This document shows, piece by piece, positions 49,920-60,600 of a DNA stretch of 64,000 bases. A program made the translations under genes and the position numbers. A model generated the notes under the pieces. It had not been told where the DNA came from, did no database searches, and was given only the letters and a program-made list of their open reading frames with translations. Position 1 is the first letter of the stretch, and the number at the start of each line of letters is the position of its first letter. The stretch is taken from NCBI GenBank assembly GCA_963815535.1, contig CAWFGS010000001.1, forward strand, positions 124,001 through 188,000, given 5' to 3'. Origin of the DNA: CAWFGS01 sp963815535. Its GTDB lineage: Bacteria > Pseudomonadota > Alphaproteobacteria > Sphingomonadales > Sphingomonadaceae.

Positions 49920-50990
49920 ATGTTGTATCTGGTGGCCGAATGGCTGGAATTCGAAGGTATCGCGAACCTTGCGCGGTATCAGACGTTTCGTGCCGGGGCG
50001 ACGTTGCTGACGGCGCTGATCATCGGGTTGATCATCGGCCCCGCCTTCATCGGCATGTTGCGGATGCGCCAGGGCAAGGGGCAACCCATTCGCGAAGACG
50101 GCCCGCAAACGCACCTTGCCAAACGCGGCACGCCCACGATGGGCGGGTTGATGATACTGGTGTCGCTGGCGCTGTCGCTGCTGTTGTGGATGGATCTTCG
50201 CAATCCGTTCATCTGGGCGTGTCTGGCGGTCACGGCGGGTTTCGGCCTGATCGGGTTTATGGACGATTACGACAAGGTGAAGAAGAACAGTCATAAGGGC
50301 GTATCGGGCAAGGTGCGGCTGCTGATCGAATTCATCGTTGCAGGCATCGCATCCTATATCATCGTCAGCCAGATCAACACGAACCTGTACATCCCGTTCC
50401 TGTCCGATCGGGCCATCCCGCTGGGCCCGTTCTATTACGTGTTCGCCGCGATCGTGATCGTGGGCGCGGGCAATGCGGTCAATCTGACCGACGGGCTGGA
50501 CGGGCTGGCGATCATGCCGGTCATCATTGCGGCGGGCACGTTCGCCATCATCGCCTATCTGGTGGGGCGCGTCGATTATTCGGAATATCTCGGCATTCCC
50601 TATGTGGAGGGGGCGGGCGAACTGGCCACGTTCTGCGCGGCGATCATGGGGGCGGGACTGGCGTTTCTATGGTTCAACGCCCCGCCCGCCGCCGTGTTCA
50701 TGGGTGACACCGGTTCGCTGGCTTTGGGCGGTGCATTGGGCGCAATCGCGGTCGCCAGCCATCACGAGATCGTGCTCGCCATCGTCGGCGGCCTGTTCGT
50801 GTTCGAAGCACTGAGCGTGATCATCCAGGTGTTCTGGTTCAAACGGACGGGCAAGCGTGTGTTCCGCATGGCGCCCGTTCACCATCACTTCGAACAATTG
50901 GGGTGGAGCGAATCCACCGTCGTCATCCGGTTCTGGATCGTCAGCATCGTGCTGGCGCTGATCGGCCTGTCCACGTTGAAACTGCGGTGA
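49920..50990 (+). CDS. mraY: phospho-MurNAc-pentapeptide transferase
   Basis: An intact 356-residue membrane enzyme with ten hydrophobic helices that makes lipid I from UDP-MurNAc-pentapeptide and undecaprenyl phosphate. Key motifs: RGTPTMGGLMILVSL, GFMDDYDKVKKNSHKG (catalytic Asp pair), NAVNLTDGLDGLA and the histidine motif APVHHHFEQLGW. Start is 8 bases after the murF stop. Confidence 0.97.
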   Translation: MLYLVAEWLEFEGIANLARYQTFRAGATLLTALIIGLIIGPAFIGMLRMRQGKGQPIREDGPQTHLAKRGTPTMGGLMILVSLALSLLLWMDLRNPFIWACLAVTAGFGLIGFMDDYDKVKKNSHKGVSGKVRLLIEFIVAGIASYIIVSQINTNLYIPFLSDRAIPLGPFYYVFAAIVIVGAGNAVNLTDGLDGLAIMPVIIAAGTFAIIAYLVGRVDYSEYLGIPYVEGAGELATFCAAIMGAGLAFLWFNAPPAAVFMGDTGSLALGGALGAIAVASHHEIVLAIVGGLFVFEALSVIIQVFWFKRTGKRVFRMAPVHHHFEQLGWSESTVVIRFWIVSIVLALIGLSTLKLR

Positions 50991-50997
50991 TGCAGGC

Positions 50998-52347
50998 GTG
51001 ATCACTTCCCCCGCCTTTGCCGGCAAACGCTACGGCGTGCTGGGTCTTGCACGTTCCGGACTGGCCGCGGCGGAGGCGCTGTTGGATAGCGGGGCGCAGG
51101 TGACGGCGTGGGACCGGCAGGAAAATGCGCGCGACGCGCTGCAGGGGCGGGCGGCACTGGCCGATCTGCTGGAGATCGACCTGACCGGCTTCGACGGTAT
51201 CGTCGTATCGCCGGGCGTCCCGCTTAACACGCACCCGATCGCCGAACGCGCGCGGCAATTTGGCGTGCCGGTCATCGGCGACATCGAACTGTTCGCGCTT
51301 GCCCGCGATGCCCTGCCGGCGCACAGGGTGATCGGCATCACCGGCACGAACGGCAAATCGACGACCACCGCATTGGTGCATCACCTGTTGAAAAGCGCGG
51401 GGCTGCCCACTGCGATGGGCGGCAATATCGGCGTGCCGATCCTGTCGCAAAAACCGTTGAAGGCAGGCGGGGTCTATGTCCTGGAGCTGTCGAGCTATCA
51501 GATCGATCTGACATTTTCGCTGAGATGCGAGGCGGCAGCGCTGCTCAACATCACGCCCGACCATCTCGATCGGTATGATGGCTTTGCGGGTTACGCCGCG
51601 TCCAAGGCGCGATTGCCGGCAATGCAGCGCCCCGCGCAATTTGCCGTGTTCGGCTGCGCGGACGATGCGACGCGCGCAGTGTACGACACGGAGGCAGCCC
51701 GGCGCGATGCGGGTCGGGTCGTTTGTGCGGATCAGAGTGCCTTAGCCGAAATGCAGGTCGACTGGCCGACCCTGCAGGGGCCGCATAATCTGGAAAACGC
51801 TGCGATTGCGGTCGCTCTGGTGCAGGAATTGGGCGTCACCCGCGCGCAATGGCTGGCCGCCATGCCGACGTTCAAGGGTTTGCCACACCGGATGGAACGC
51901 GTCGCGACGCATGACGGCGTTCTGTTCGTAAACGACAGCAAGGCAACCAATCAGGCAAGCGCCGCCCCTGCACTCGCGGCGTTTGCGCCGGACCGACAGC
52001 ATGGCTCGCGACCACGAGTGCACTGGATCGTCGGCGGTCTGGCGAAAGAGCCGGGCCTGCAGGAATGCGCCGCGCAATTGCCGAACGTGGCGGCGGCCTA
52101 CACCATCGGGGAGGCCGGGCCGGAATTCGCGGAACTTCTCGAACCCAAGGTGCATGTCGAACGGTGCGAAATGATTTGCGAGGCCGTTCCTCGCGCGATG
52201 GCGGCCGCAAAGCCGGGCGACGTGATATTGCTGTCCCCCGCTTGCGCCAGTTTCGATCAATTCCCCGATTACGAAAAACGCGGCGCGCATTTTCGCGCCG
52301 TGGTTGCCGATGCGCTTTCCGATGCACCGAGCGGATGCGCGCCATGA
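50998..52347 (+). CDS. murD: UDP-MurNAc-L-Ala:D-Glu ligase
   Basis: An intact 449-residue Mur ligase that adds D-glutamate. The N-terminal fold is YGVLGLARSGLAAAEAL, ATP site GITGTNGKSTTTALVHHLL, and further motifs ELSSYQIDLTFSL, ITPDHLDRYDGFAGYAASK and VNDSKATNQASAAPAL. The start is GTG 50998, 7 bases after the mraY stop. Confidence 0.96.
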   Translation: MITSPAFAGKRYGVLGLARSGLAAAEALLDSGAQVTAWDRQENARDALQGRAALADLLEIDLTGFDGIVVSPGVPLNTHPIAERARQFGVPVIGDIELFALARDALPAHRVIGITGTNGKSTTTALVHHLLKSAGLPTAMGGNIGVPILSQKPLKAGGVYVLELSSYQIDLTFSLRCEAAALLNITPDHLDRYDGFAGYAASKARLPAMQRPAQFAVFGCADDATRAVYDTEAARRDAGRVVCADQSALAEMQVDWPTLQGPHNLENAAIAVALVQELGVTRAQWLAAMPTFKGLPHRMERVATHDGVLFVNDSKATNQASAAPALAAFAPDRQHGSRPRVHWIVGGLAKEPGLQECAAQLPNVAAAYTIGEAGPEFAELLEPKVHVERCEMICEAVPRAMAAAKPGDVILLSPACASFDQFPDYEKRGAHFRAVVADALSDAPSGCAP

Positions 52348-52359
52348 CCGCGCGGACGA

Positions 52360-53591
52360 ATGACGACATCGGCTATCCGCGTGATCGCCATTGCCACGCC
52401 GCGTGTGAATACGGGCAGCAGATACCGCACCACGCGCATGGCGGAATTGCGGATCTGGTGGCGGGAGATCGACCGCACTCTGCTGGCGCTGGTGCTGTCG
52501 CTGATGGTTCTGGGCACGCTGGCGGTCGCCGCCGCATCGCCTGCCAGCGCGGATCGGCTTTCGACCGATGCCCGGCAATTGCCGCCGCTCTATTTCTATT
52601 GGCAGCATCTGGCGTGGCAAGTCATAGGGCTGGCAGTCATGTTCGCCGTATCGCAATTGTCGCGCGACAATGCGCGGCGGCTGGGCATTCTGATTGCGGT
52701 GGGCGCGTTTCTGGCGATGGTGCTGGTCCCGATCATGGGGGTGGAAATCAACGGGGCGCGGCGGTGGCTGAAACTGGGCATGCGGGTCCAGCCGTCCGAG
52801 TTTCTCAAACCGGGTTTTGCCATCATGTTGGCGTGGGTGCTGACTTGGCGGCTGCGCGATCCCGATCTGCCGGTGCTGCGGATTGCCTGCGTCATGATGG
52901 CGTCGGTTGCGTTTTTGCTGGTGCTGCAACCCAATCTGGGTGCGACGGTCCTGTTCGTGGGTACGTGGTTCGTGATGATGGTGCTGTCGGGCATTCCCTT
53001 ACGTCTGATCGGTTGGGCGATCGGGCGGGAATGGCGGCGATGGCGGCGGCGTATTGGCTGTATGACAATGCCCGAAACCGGATCGACAGCTTTCTGGGCG
53101 GCGGGACGGCTTTCGATCAGGTCGATCTTGCCTATCGCACCTTGATGGCGGGCGGCTGGACCGGCAGCGGATACGGGCTGGGCATTCGCAAATTCAAGCT
53201 GCCCGAAGCGCATACGGATTACATCTTTTCCGTCATCGGCGAAGAATTCGGCCTGATCTGGTGCGCGCTGATCGTTGCGGTCTATCTTGCCATCATCGTG
53301 CGCGTGCTGATGCGGCTGGTGGACGAGGACGATCTGTTCACCGTGCTCGCCGCTGCTGGGATCGTGACGGAAATCGGTGGGCAGGCGTTCATCAACATGC
53401 TGGTCAATCTGCAATTGTTCCCGTCCAAGGGGATGACTTTGCCGCTTGTCAGCTATGGCGGATCGTCCACGATCGCAGTATGCCTGACCATCGGGTTGCT
53501 GTTGGCCATCACGCGCCGCAATCCGTTCCTGCGGCGCGAAACGCCGGGACTGGCCGCGATGATGGGCATGAAGAACGAGACGACACGATGA
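52360..53591 (+). CDS. ftsW: septal peptidoglycan glycosyltransferase FtsW (one frameshift)
   Basis: A SEDS-family polytopic enzyme that polymerises lipid II with FtsI. About 410 residues, with around ten helices. Recognisable parts are VEINGARRWLKLGMRVQPSEFLKP (family signature), the lipid II loop with GGGTAFDQVDLAYRTLMAGG, and IFSVIGEEFGLIW and MTLPLVSYGGSS. The frame breaks near 53030 (a missing G) between LIGWAIG and AAMAAAYWLYDN. An ATG at 52344 is out of frame, so 52360 is used. Confidence 0.93.
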
Positions 53592-54808
53592 CCGCCGCAT
53601 CCACGCAATCGACCAGCACGTCCAGCAGGCATTTCGTGCTCGCCGCCGGGGGGACGGGGGGGCATCTGATCCCTGCCTTCGCTCTGGCCGTGGAACTGGA
53701 ACGGCGCGGCCATCATGTCGAACTGATTACCGACCGGCGCGGGGCGGCCATTCCCGGCAAGCCCGATTTTCTGCCCGCGCATGTTCTGCCGGCAGGGCGT
53801 TTCGGCAAGAACCCGATCAGCTGGATCAAGGGCGCGCGCGCCGTTTGGGAAGGGCGGCGCATGGCATTGCGGCTGTTCGAAACATTCGAGCCGACCGCCG
53901 TGATCGGTTTCGGCGGCTATCCCGCTTTGCCCGCTTTGCTGGCCGCGACATCGGCCAAAATCCCAAGTCTGGTGCATGAACAGAACGCGGTGCTGGGCCG
54001 GGTCAACCGCTTGCTGGCGGGCCGGGTGCAGGCGATCGCGACATCCTATCCCGACGTTGCCCGCCTGTCGGACAAGCATCGCGACAAGGTCCGGCTGGTC
54101 GGCAATCCCGTGCGTGCGGAAGTTCTGGCGTTGCGGGACGAGCCGTTCCCCCCATTCACCGACGACGGCTTGCTGCGCGTGCTGGTCACCGGCGGCAGTC
54201 AGGGCGCAAGCGTCCTGTCGCAAATCGTGCCGGATGGCCTCGCGATGCTGCCGCCGGCCCTGCGCGCGCGGCTGCAGGTGACTCAGCAATGCCGCGCGGA
54301 AGATATCGACGCGGTGCGCGCCCGTTACCGCGAACATGACATTCCGGCCGAAACCGGCACGTATTTCGAGGATATGGCGGACCGGCTGGCGCAATCGCAT
54401 CTGTTTATCGGGCGCGCGGGCGCATCGACGATCGCGGAACTGACCGCTGTGGGCCGCCCCGCCATTCTGGTTCCCCTGCCGATTGCGACGGACGATCATC
54501 AGGCATCCAATACGCGCGAAATCGTGACGGCGGGCGGGGCGCGGATGATCAGGCAGGCAGGCTTCACGGCGAAGGAACTGGCCAAACAGATACAGGCGAT
54601 GGCGCAACGTCCGGACACGCTTGCCAATGCGGCTCACGGCGCATGGAATTGCGGCCGACCCAAGGCTGCGTCCGATCTTGCCGATCTGGTCGAAAGTTTC
54701 GGCGGGGCGGACATGATGGACGTCATCCGCGTCGGGCGGAACAACGCACGCGGCGCATCGCAGGGCGTTGCCGCCGGGCAGGGCGCTGCGAAGGATCGCG
54801 CGCGATGA
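53588..54808 (+). CDS. murG: lipid II synthase MurG
   Basis: An intact 406-residue GT-B transferase that adds GlcNAc to lipid I. N-terminal glycine-rich loop LAAGGTGGHLIPAFALA, GFGGYPALPALLAA, HEQNAVLGRVNR, VTGGSQGAS, and the UDP-GlcNAc motif FIGRAGASTIAELTAVGRPAI. A C-terminal extension of about 40 residues beyond the fold is Gly/Ala-rich. Overlaps ftsW and murC by four bases each. Confidence 0.96.
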   Translation: MTAASTQSTSTSSRHFVLAAGGTGGHLIPAFALAVELERRGHHVELITDRRGAAIPGKPDFLPAHVLPAGRFGKNPISWIKGARAVWEGRRMALRLFETFEPTAVIGFGGYPALPALLAATSAKIPSLVHEQNAVLGRVNRLLAGRVQAIATSYPDVARLSDKHRDKVRLVGNPVRAEVLALRDEPFPPFTDDGLLRVLVTGGSQGASVLSQIVPDGLAMLPPALRARLQVTQQCRAEDIDAVRARYREHDIPAETGTYFEDMADRLAQSHLFIGRAGASTIAELTAVGRPAILVPLPIATDDHQASNTREIVTAGGARMIRQAGFTAKELAKQIQAMAQRPDTLANAAHGAWNCGRPKAASDLADLVESFGGADMMDVIRVGRNNARGASQGVAAGQGAAKDRAR

Positions 54809-56260
54809 AAGGTGTCGATACCGATATCGGAACGATCCATTTCGTCGGCATCGGCGGCATCGGCATGTCCGGTATTGCCGAGGTGATGAACAATCTGGGC
54901 TACAGCGTGCAGGGCACCGACATGGCCGAAGGGCCGACGGTCGAACGTCTGCGCGAACGCGGTATCCCCATCGCCATCGGGCACGATGCGGCCAATCTTG
55001 GCGATGCGGTGGTGGTGGTGACATCGACCGCGGTCCGCCGTACCAACCCCGAAGTTGCGGCGGCACTGGAAACGCGCATGCCGGTGGTCCGCCGTGCGGA
55101 AATGCTGGCCGAACTGATGCGGCTGAAACGAACCGTCGCGGTCGCGGGTACGCATGGCAAGACCACCACGACCAGCATGATTGCCGCGCTGCTGGATGCC
55201 GGCGGGATCGACCCCACCGTCATCAATGGCGGCATCATCAACCAGTACGGTTCCAACGCGCGGATGGGCGACAGCGAATGGATGGTGGTGGAGGCGGACG
55301 AAAGCGACGGCAGCTTCCTGCGGCTGGACGGCCAGATCGCGGTCGTCACCAATATCGATCCCGAACATCTCGATCATTATGGCAGCTTCGACGCGGTGAA
55401 GGCGGCGTTCGTCGAGTTCATCGAGAACGTGCCGTTCTACGGCGTCGCGATCGCTTGCATCGACCATGCCGAGGTGCAGCGCGTCATCGCGAAGGTGCGC
55501 GACCGGCGCGTGCTGACTTACGGCTTTTCCGCGCAGGCCGATGTGCGCGGCGAGAATATTCGCAGCCATTCGGGCGGCAACCCGTTCGACGTCGTCTTGC
55601 GCGAGCGCGATGGGGCGCTGCGACGGATCAGCGATATTCACTTACCGATGCCCGGTCGCCATAATGTGCAGAACGCGCATCGCCGCGGTTGCCGTGGCGT
55701 TCGAAATGGGATGCAGCGACGCCGACATCGGCGCAGGCTTCACCCAGTTCGACGGGGTCAAGCGCCGCTTCACGAAAGTCGGCTCGGTCGAAGTGGCCGA
55801 TGGCGAAGCGATTGTCATCGACGATTACGCGCATCATCCGGTCGAAATTCCCGCCGTCCTGTCCGCCGCGCGCGAAGCTGCCGGTTCCGGCGCGGTTCCA
55901 GGGCGCGTCATCGCCGTCGCGCAGCCGCATCGTTACACCCGGCTGGCGCGAATTGATGGAGGATTTCCAGGGCGCATTCAACGATGCCGACATGGTCTAT
56001 GTCACGCCGGTCTATGCGGCAGGCGAAGATCCCATCGACGGCGTCGATGCGGCGGCATTGGTGATGGGTCTGAAAGCGCGCGGCCATCGTGCCGCGTCCC
56101 CGATCGGTTCGGCGCAGGAACTGGCGGCAGTGCTCGCGAACGATGTGCAAGCGGGCGATATCGTCGTGTGTCTGGGCGCGGGCGACATCACGCACTGGGC
56201 CGCCGGTCTGGCGCAGAACATCGGGATGCGCGAACTGCCACGCAGGCGGCATCGCAATGA
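54805..56260 (+). CDS. murC: UDP-MurNAc:L-alanine ligase (three frameshifts)
   Basis: Mur ligase that starts the pentapeptide. Motifs: IHFVGIGGIGMSGIAEVM, VAVAGTHGKTTTTSMIAA, EADESDGSFLRL, NIDPEHLDHYGSFDAVK, then IDDYAHHPVEIPAVLSAAR and QPHRYTRL. Breaks lie near 55680, 55946 and 56240; joined, it has about 484 residues. I place the end at TGA 56258-56260 because it forms an ATGA overlap with murB, like the other junctions. The C-terminal dozen residues are uncertain. Confidence 0.92.
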
Positions 56261-57240
56261 ACATCGCGTTTCAACCGGGCGAACGCATTGCCACCGACGA
56301 TGGCCGTGCGCCGACATCGATGGTGGAAGGCGACACGACGCCCGAACCGCTGGTGCGCGACGTGCGCGGCAAGCTGACCGCGAATGCGCCGCTGGCGAAG
56401 CTTGTCTGGTTCAAATCGGGCGGCCCGGCGGATTGGCTGTTCGAACCTGCAGATATCGACGATCTGACGCAATTCCTCGCGCGGCTGCCGGCCCGAATGC
56501 CGGTCATGGCGCTGGGTCTGGGGTCCAACCTGATCATTCGCGACGGCGGTGTTCCCGGCGTGGTGGTGCGATTGGGGAAAGCGTTTTCCTGGGTCGCCGA
56601 ACCGTCCGGCCCAGCCGATCTGGAATTAAGCTGCGGCGCGGGCACGCCGGGCATTCTGGTGGCGAGCAAAGCGCGCGATGACGGCATCGCCGGGCTGGAG
56701 TTCCTGCGCGGTATTCCCGGCACGGTCGGCGGCTTCGTGCGGATGAACGGCGGCGCGTATGGCCGCGAAGTCGCGGACATACTGATCGCTGCGATGTCGT
56801 GATGCCGGATGGGGAACGGGTGACGTTGCCTGCATCCGATCTCGGCTATTCCTATCGCCATTCCGCCTTGCCCGATGGCTGCGTGGTGGTGTCGGCGCAT
56901 TTTCGCGGGGAAGCCGGGCGATCCCGCCGCCATCGGCGCGGAAATGGACCGGATCGCGCACGCGCGCGAAGAATCGCAGCCGCTGCGGACAAAGACCGGC
57001 GGCTCGACCTTCAAGAACCCCGCCGGGCAAAAGGCCTGGCAGCTGGTCGATGCCGCCGGTTGCCGCGGGTTGCAGCTCGGCGGGGCGCAAGTGAGCGAGA
57101 AACACACCAATTTCCTGATCAACACCGGTGACGCGACCAGCGCGATATCGAGGCGCTGGGCGAAGAGGTGAAAGCCCGCGTCCGGGCGCATTCCGGGCGT
57201 CGAGCTGGAATGGGAAATCCAGCGGGTCGGCCGGGTATGA
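56257..57240 (+). CDS. murB: UDP-MurNAc dehydrogenase (four frameshifts)
   Basis: FAD enzyme that reduces UDP-GlcNAc-enolpyruvate to UDP-MurNAc. Motifs are WFKSGGPADWLFEPADIDDL, LGLGSNLIIRDGG, the FAD-site LEFLRGIPGTVGGFVRMNGG and YGYR-like LGYSYRHSALPD, then KTGGSTFKNPAGQKAWQLVD and GGAQVSEKHTNFLINTGDAT. Breaks lie near 56800, 56910, 57143 and 57200 and cancel overall. The end ELEWEIQRVGRV stops at 57240, overlapping the ddl ATG. Length about 327 residues. Confidence 0.92.
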
Positions 57241-58236
57241 CCGCACCCGAACGCACAATACCGAAATTGCATGTCGCCGTGCTGATGGGCGGCTGGGCCG
57301 CGGAACGGTCGGTCTCGCTGATGTCCGGCAACGGGCGTCGCCGATGCGCTGGAGGAACGCGGCCACCGCGTCACGCGCATCGATATGGACCGCGACGTCG
57401 CAGCCCGCATCGCCGATGCCGCACCCGATGTCGTGTTCAACGCGCTGCACGGCGTTCCGGGCGAAGACGGTACGGTGCAGGGCATGCTGGATCTGATGGG
57501 CGTCGCCTACACCCATTCCGGCCTGGCGACGTCGGTGATCGCCATCGACAAGGAACTGACCAAACAGGCGCTGGTCCCGCATGGCATTCCGATGCCGGCG
57601 GGCACGGTCGTCGAAAGCGCAACCTTGCATGAAGGCGACCCGCTGCCGCGCCCTTATGTCCTGAAACCCGTCAATGAAGGGTCCAGCGTCGGCGTCGCGA
57701 TCGTCACCGACGACGGCGATTACGGCAATCCGATCGCGCGCGGCGCAGACGGCCCGTGGCAGGAATTTCCCATATTGCTGGCCGAACCGTTCATTCGCGG
57801 GCGCGAATTGACGACCGCCGTCATCGACGGTGCGGACGGCCCCCGCGCGCTGGCAGTGACGGAACTCGTCCCCAAAACCGGCTTCTACGATTTCGATGCG
57901 AAATATACCGACGGCATGACCGATCACATCTGCCCCGCCGACATTCCCGACGACATCGACGCGCTGTGTCGCGATTACGCCGTGCGCGCGCATCGGGTGC
58001 TGGGGTGCAGAGGCACCAGCCGGACCGATTATCGCTGGGACGATCAACGGGGCGAAGCCGGCCTGTTCGTGCTGGAAACCAACACGCAGCCGGGCATGAC
58101 CCCGCTCAGTCTGGTGCCCGAACAGGCGCGCTATTGCGGGATGGATTATGGCGATTTGGTCGAAACGATCATTGCGGATGCCTTGCGCCGCGCAAGCGAT
58201 ACGGGCGGATCGGGGGGCGACGATGGCGACAGTTAA
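57237..58236 (+). CDS. ddl: D-alanine--D-alanine ligase (one frameshift)
   Basis: ATP-grasp ligase of about 332 residues. HVAVLMGGWAAERSVSLMSG opens the N-terminal domain; VVFNALHGVPGEDGTVQGML, KPVNEGSSVGVAIV, and VLETNTQPGMTPLSLVPEQA are family motifs. One extra G near 57340 separates SGN from GVADALEERGHRV. The C-terminal Gly/Asp-rich tail overlaps the ftsQ start by 14 bases. Confidence 0.94.
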
Positions 58237-59125
58237 ACGCGGTGGGAAGGGCGTGCGCCGCTCCGCCGCCGCGAACGGGCGAGCGCAAACCGCACGCAAG
58301 GCGAAGGCACGCACCGATACCGCAATGGGCCATACGCTGGCGTTCCTGCCGTTCGACGAAGAACAGTTGCACCGGATCTTCCTGGCCGTGATCCTGGGCG
58401 GTGCGGTCGCGCTGGCCTGGTTCGTGGCGTCGCTGGCCGGTGTGCCGGCGATGGCGGAGCGGCAGATCGCCGCCTGGCCGCCGATGCCGGGTTCGAGGTG
58501 CGCCGCGTGCACGTGACGCGGCGTCGACCGGATGAACGAACAGCAGGTCTATGAACGCGTGCTCAGCACCGGAAACGCCGATGCCGCTGGTCGATCTGGA
58601 CGCTCTCCGCGCGATCTGCTGGAATTGAGCTGGGTCAAGGATGCGCGCGTGTCGCGCCAGTTGCCCGACACCCTGGTGATCGATGTGGTCGAACGTGTGC
58701 CGCATGCCGTGCTTCGCAAACCGAACCGACTGGTGCTGATCGATGGCGAAGGCGAGGAACTGGAACCGATCGGCAAGGACAATGCCAAAGGAATGCTGAT
58801 CGTTTCCGGGCCGGGCGCTGCGCGCAGGTCGGCGCGCTCAGCCGATTGCTGGCATCCGCGCCCGCGCTCAAGCCGCAAGTGGCGGAGGCGGAATGGGTCG
58901 GCAATCGCCGCTGGAACCTCATGTTCGACACGCGGCAAGTCGCTGGCTTTGCCGCAAGGGGAGCGGAAATCGGCGACCGCGCTGGTCAACTTCGCCCGGC
59001 TCGACGGTGGGAACCGCCTGCTGGGCGGCAAAGTCGCGACGTTCGATATGCGCGCGCCGGAACGCATCTACATGCGGATTCCGGGACGCGGGGCGCAGGA
59101 ATTGCAATCGCAGGGCGGCGAATAA
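58223..59125 (+). CDS. ftsQ: divisome protein FtsQ (about six frameshifts)
   Basis: Bitopic POTRA protein that bridges early and late divisome. A basic cytoplasmic N-terminus (MATVKRGGKGVRRSAAANGR), one helix (IFLAVILGGAVALAWFVASL), then the POTRA start FEVRRVHVTGVDRMN, LSWVKDARVSRQLPDTLVID and ERVPHAVLR. The later part carries LSRLLASAPALKPQVAEAEW and GGNRLLGGKVATFDMRAPER. Frames change near 58480, 58518, twice in 58575-58610, near 58825 and 58940. About 300 residues. Confidence 0.87.
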
Positions 59126-60432
59126 TGGGAACACCGCGCATCACCCGCATCTTCGGCGCCGTTAATATCGGATCGTTTCGCATTTCGGCGATGATCATGG
59201 GCATATCGGAAACCGGCGAAATGATCGTGCTGGGTTCGGCCCACCGCGCCAGCCAGGGGATCAAGCGCGGCTATGTCACGGATATGCCCGCCGCGACCTA
59301 TGCCATTCGCGATGCGGTGGAACGTGCGGAAAAAAACGCCGGAACCAGCGTATCGAGCGTGTGGATCGGCATGCGCGGGGGCGGGCCTCGCCAGTCAGGT
59401 CGCGCAAGTCGAGATCGAGATCGGCGGCCGGCGGATCGAGGAGGACGATGTCGAACATCTGTTGTCCACAGCGCGCGACACGATCCAGCCGGACGGGCGC
59501 ATGGTGCTGCACGCGCAGCCCGCGCATTACACGCTGGATGGCGCGCATGGCGTGGCCAATCCGAGGGGTCTGCACGCCGAACGGCTGGGCGTGGATATTC
59601 ACGTGATGCTGGCCGATGGCGCGCCGGTCCGCAATTTGACGGAAGCGGTTCAGAACGCGCATCTGTCGGTCGAGGCGCTGGTATCGTCTCCGCTCGCATC
59701 GGGTCTGGCATGTTTGTCTGCCGGAAGAACGCGAGCTGGGCGTGGCGCTGATCGAACTGGGGGCGGACGTGACCAATCTGTCGCATACCGCGACGGTATG
59801 TTGCGCTCGACTGGCCTCGATCCCGTTCGGTTCCGACGATATTACCGATGCGATCGCCATCCACGTTCGGCATCCGGCGGTTCCAGGCAGAACGTCTGAA
59901 ATGCGTAGCGGGTTCGGCCATCGCCAGCCCGACCGATCACCGCGAAATGATCCCGGTCAATGGGCCGGACGACGATGGCACCGGCCCGATCGCGCGCGGC
60001 GCGGACGATACCAACCGCATTCCGCGCGCCGAACTGGTGTCGGTCGTCACCGGGGAACTGTCGCGCCTGACCGACAATCGGCAAGGCACTGAAAGCGATG
60101 GGCTTTTCGGGATCGCAGGCAAGCCAGGTCGTTCTGACCGGCGGCGGCGCGGACATGGCCGGAGTTGCCGAATATATGCAAGGCGCGTTGGGTCGCCCGG
60201 TCCGCGTGGGCAAGGCGCCCAAACTGCGCGGCCTGCCCGAAGCGCATGCAAGCCCCGGCTTCGCCACGCTGGCGGGACTATGCCTCTATGCGGCCGAAGA
60301 CCCGGTGGACATTCGCGCGAACGGACCCGGCAGCGGTCGCAGCGGTTCCGGGTGGGGCGCGGCGATGATCGCGGCGGCGGACCGTTTGCCATCGTCGGAC
60401 GGGTGATGCAGGCGGCAAGGCAGTATTTTTGA
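59125..60432 (+). CDS. ftsA: divisome actin homologue FtsA (about seven frameshifts)
   Basis: ATP-binding membrane tether for FtsZ. Fragments in order: AVNIGSFRISAMIMGISETG, RGYVTDMPAATYAIRDAVER, RRIEEDDVEHLLSTARDTIQ, ELGVALIELGADVTNLS, ASIPFGSDDITDAIA, RRFQAERLKCVAGSAI and the ATP-site SQVVLTGGGADMAGVAEYMQ. The C-terminal amphipathic membrane helix is probably GRVMQAARQYF, which sets the end at 60432; another frame stops at 60406. Frames change near 59385, 59715, 59785-59815, 59875, 60110 and 60385. About 435 residues. Confidence 0.88.
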
Positions 60433-60600
60433 TGCAGCATCGCCGCGATCGCGCTACACTCCCGCGCGCAACACATGCCCGCATCGAACCCGCCGGGCCG
60501 CTGTGGATAAGGGTGTGCCCGCTATCCCGCCGCGAATCGGATTGTGCCATGACGGCGAACACGAATTAACCAGCGCGACTCTCCCTGGAGGGACATCATA
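60433..60600 (+). promoter_or_regulatory. ftsA-ftsZ spacer with possible cell-cycle sites
   Basis: This 168-base gap is the only sizeable gap inside the dcw cluster after mraZ, so ftsZ may have its own promoter here. It contains GANTC sites at 60534-60538 and 60577-60581 (the CcrM methylation target) and TTAACCA at 60566-60572, which resembles a CtrA half-site. A strong GGAGG at about 60587-60591 precedes the ATG. The regulatory reading is inference. Confidence 0.45.
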
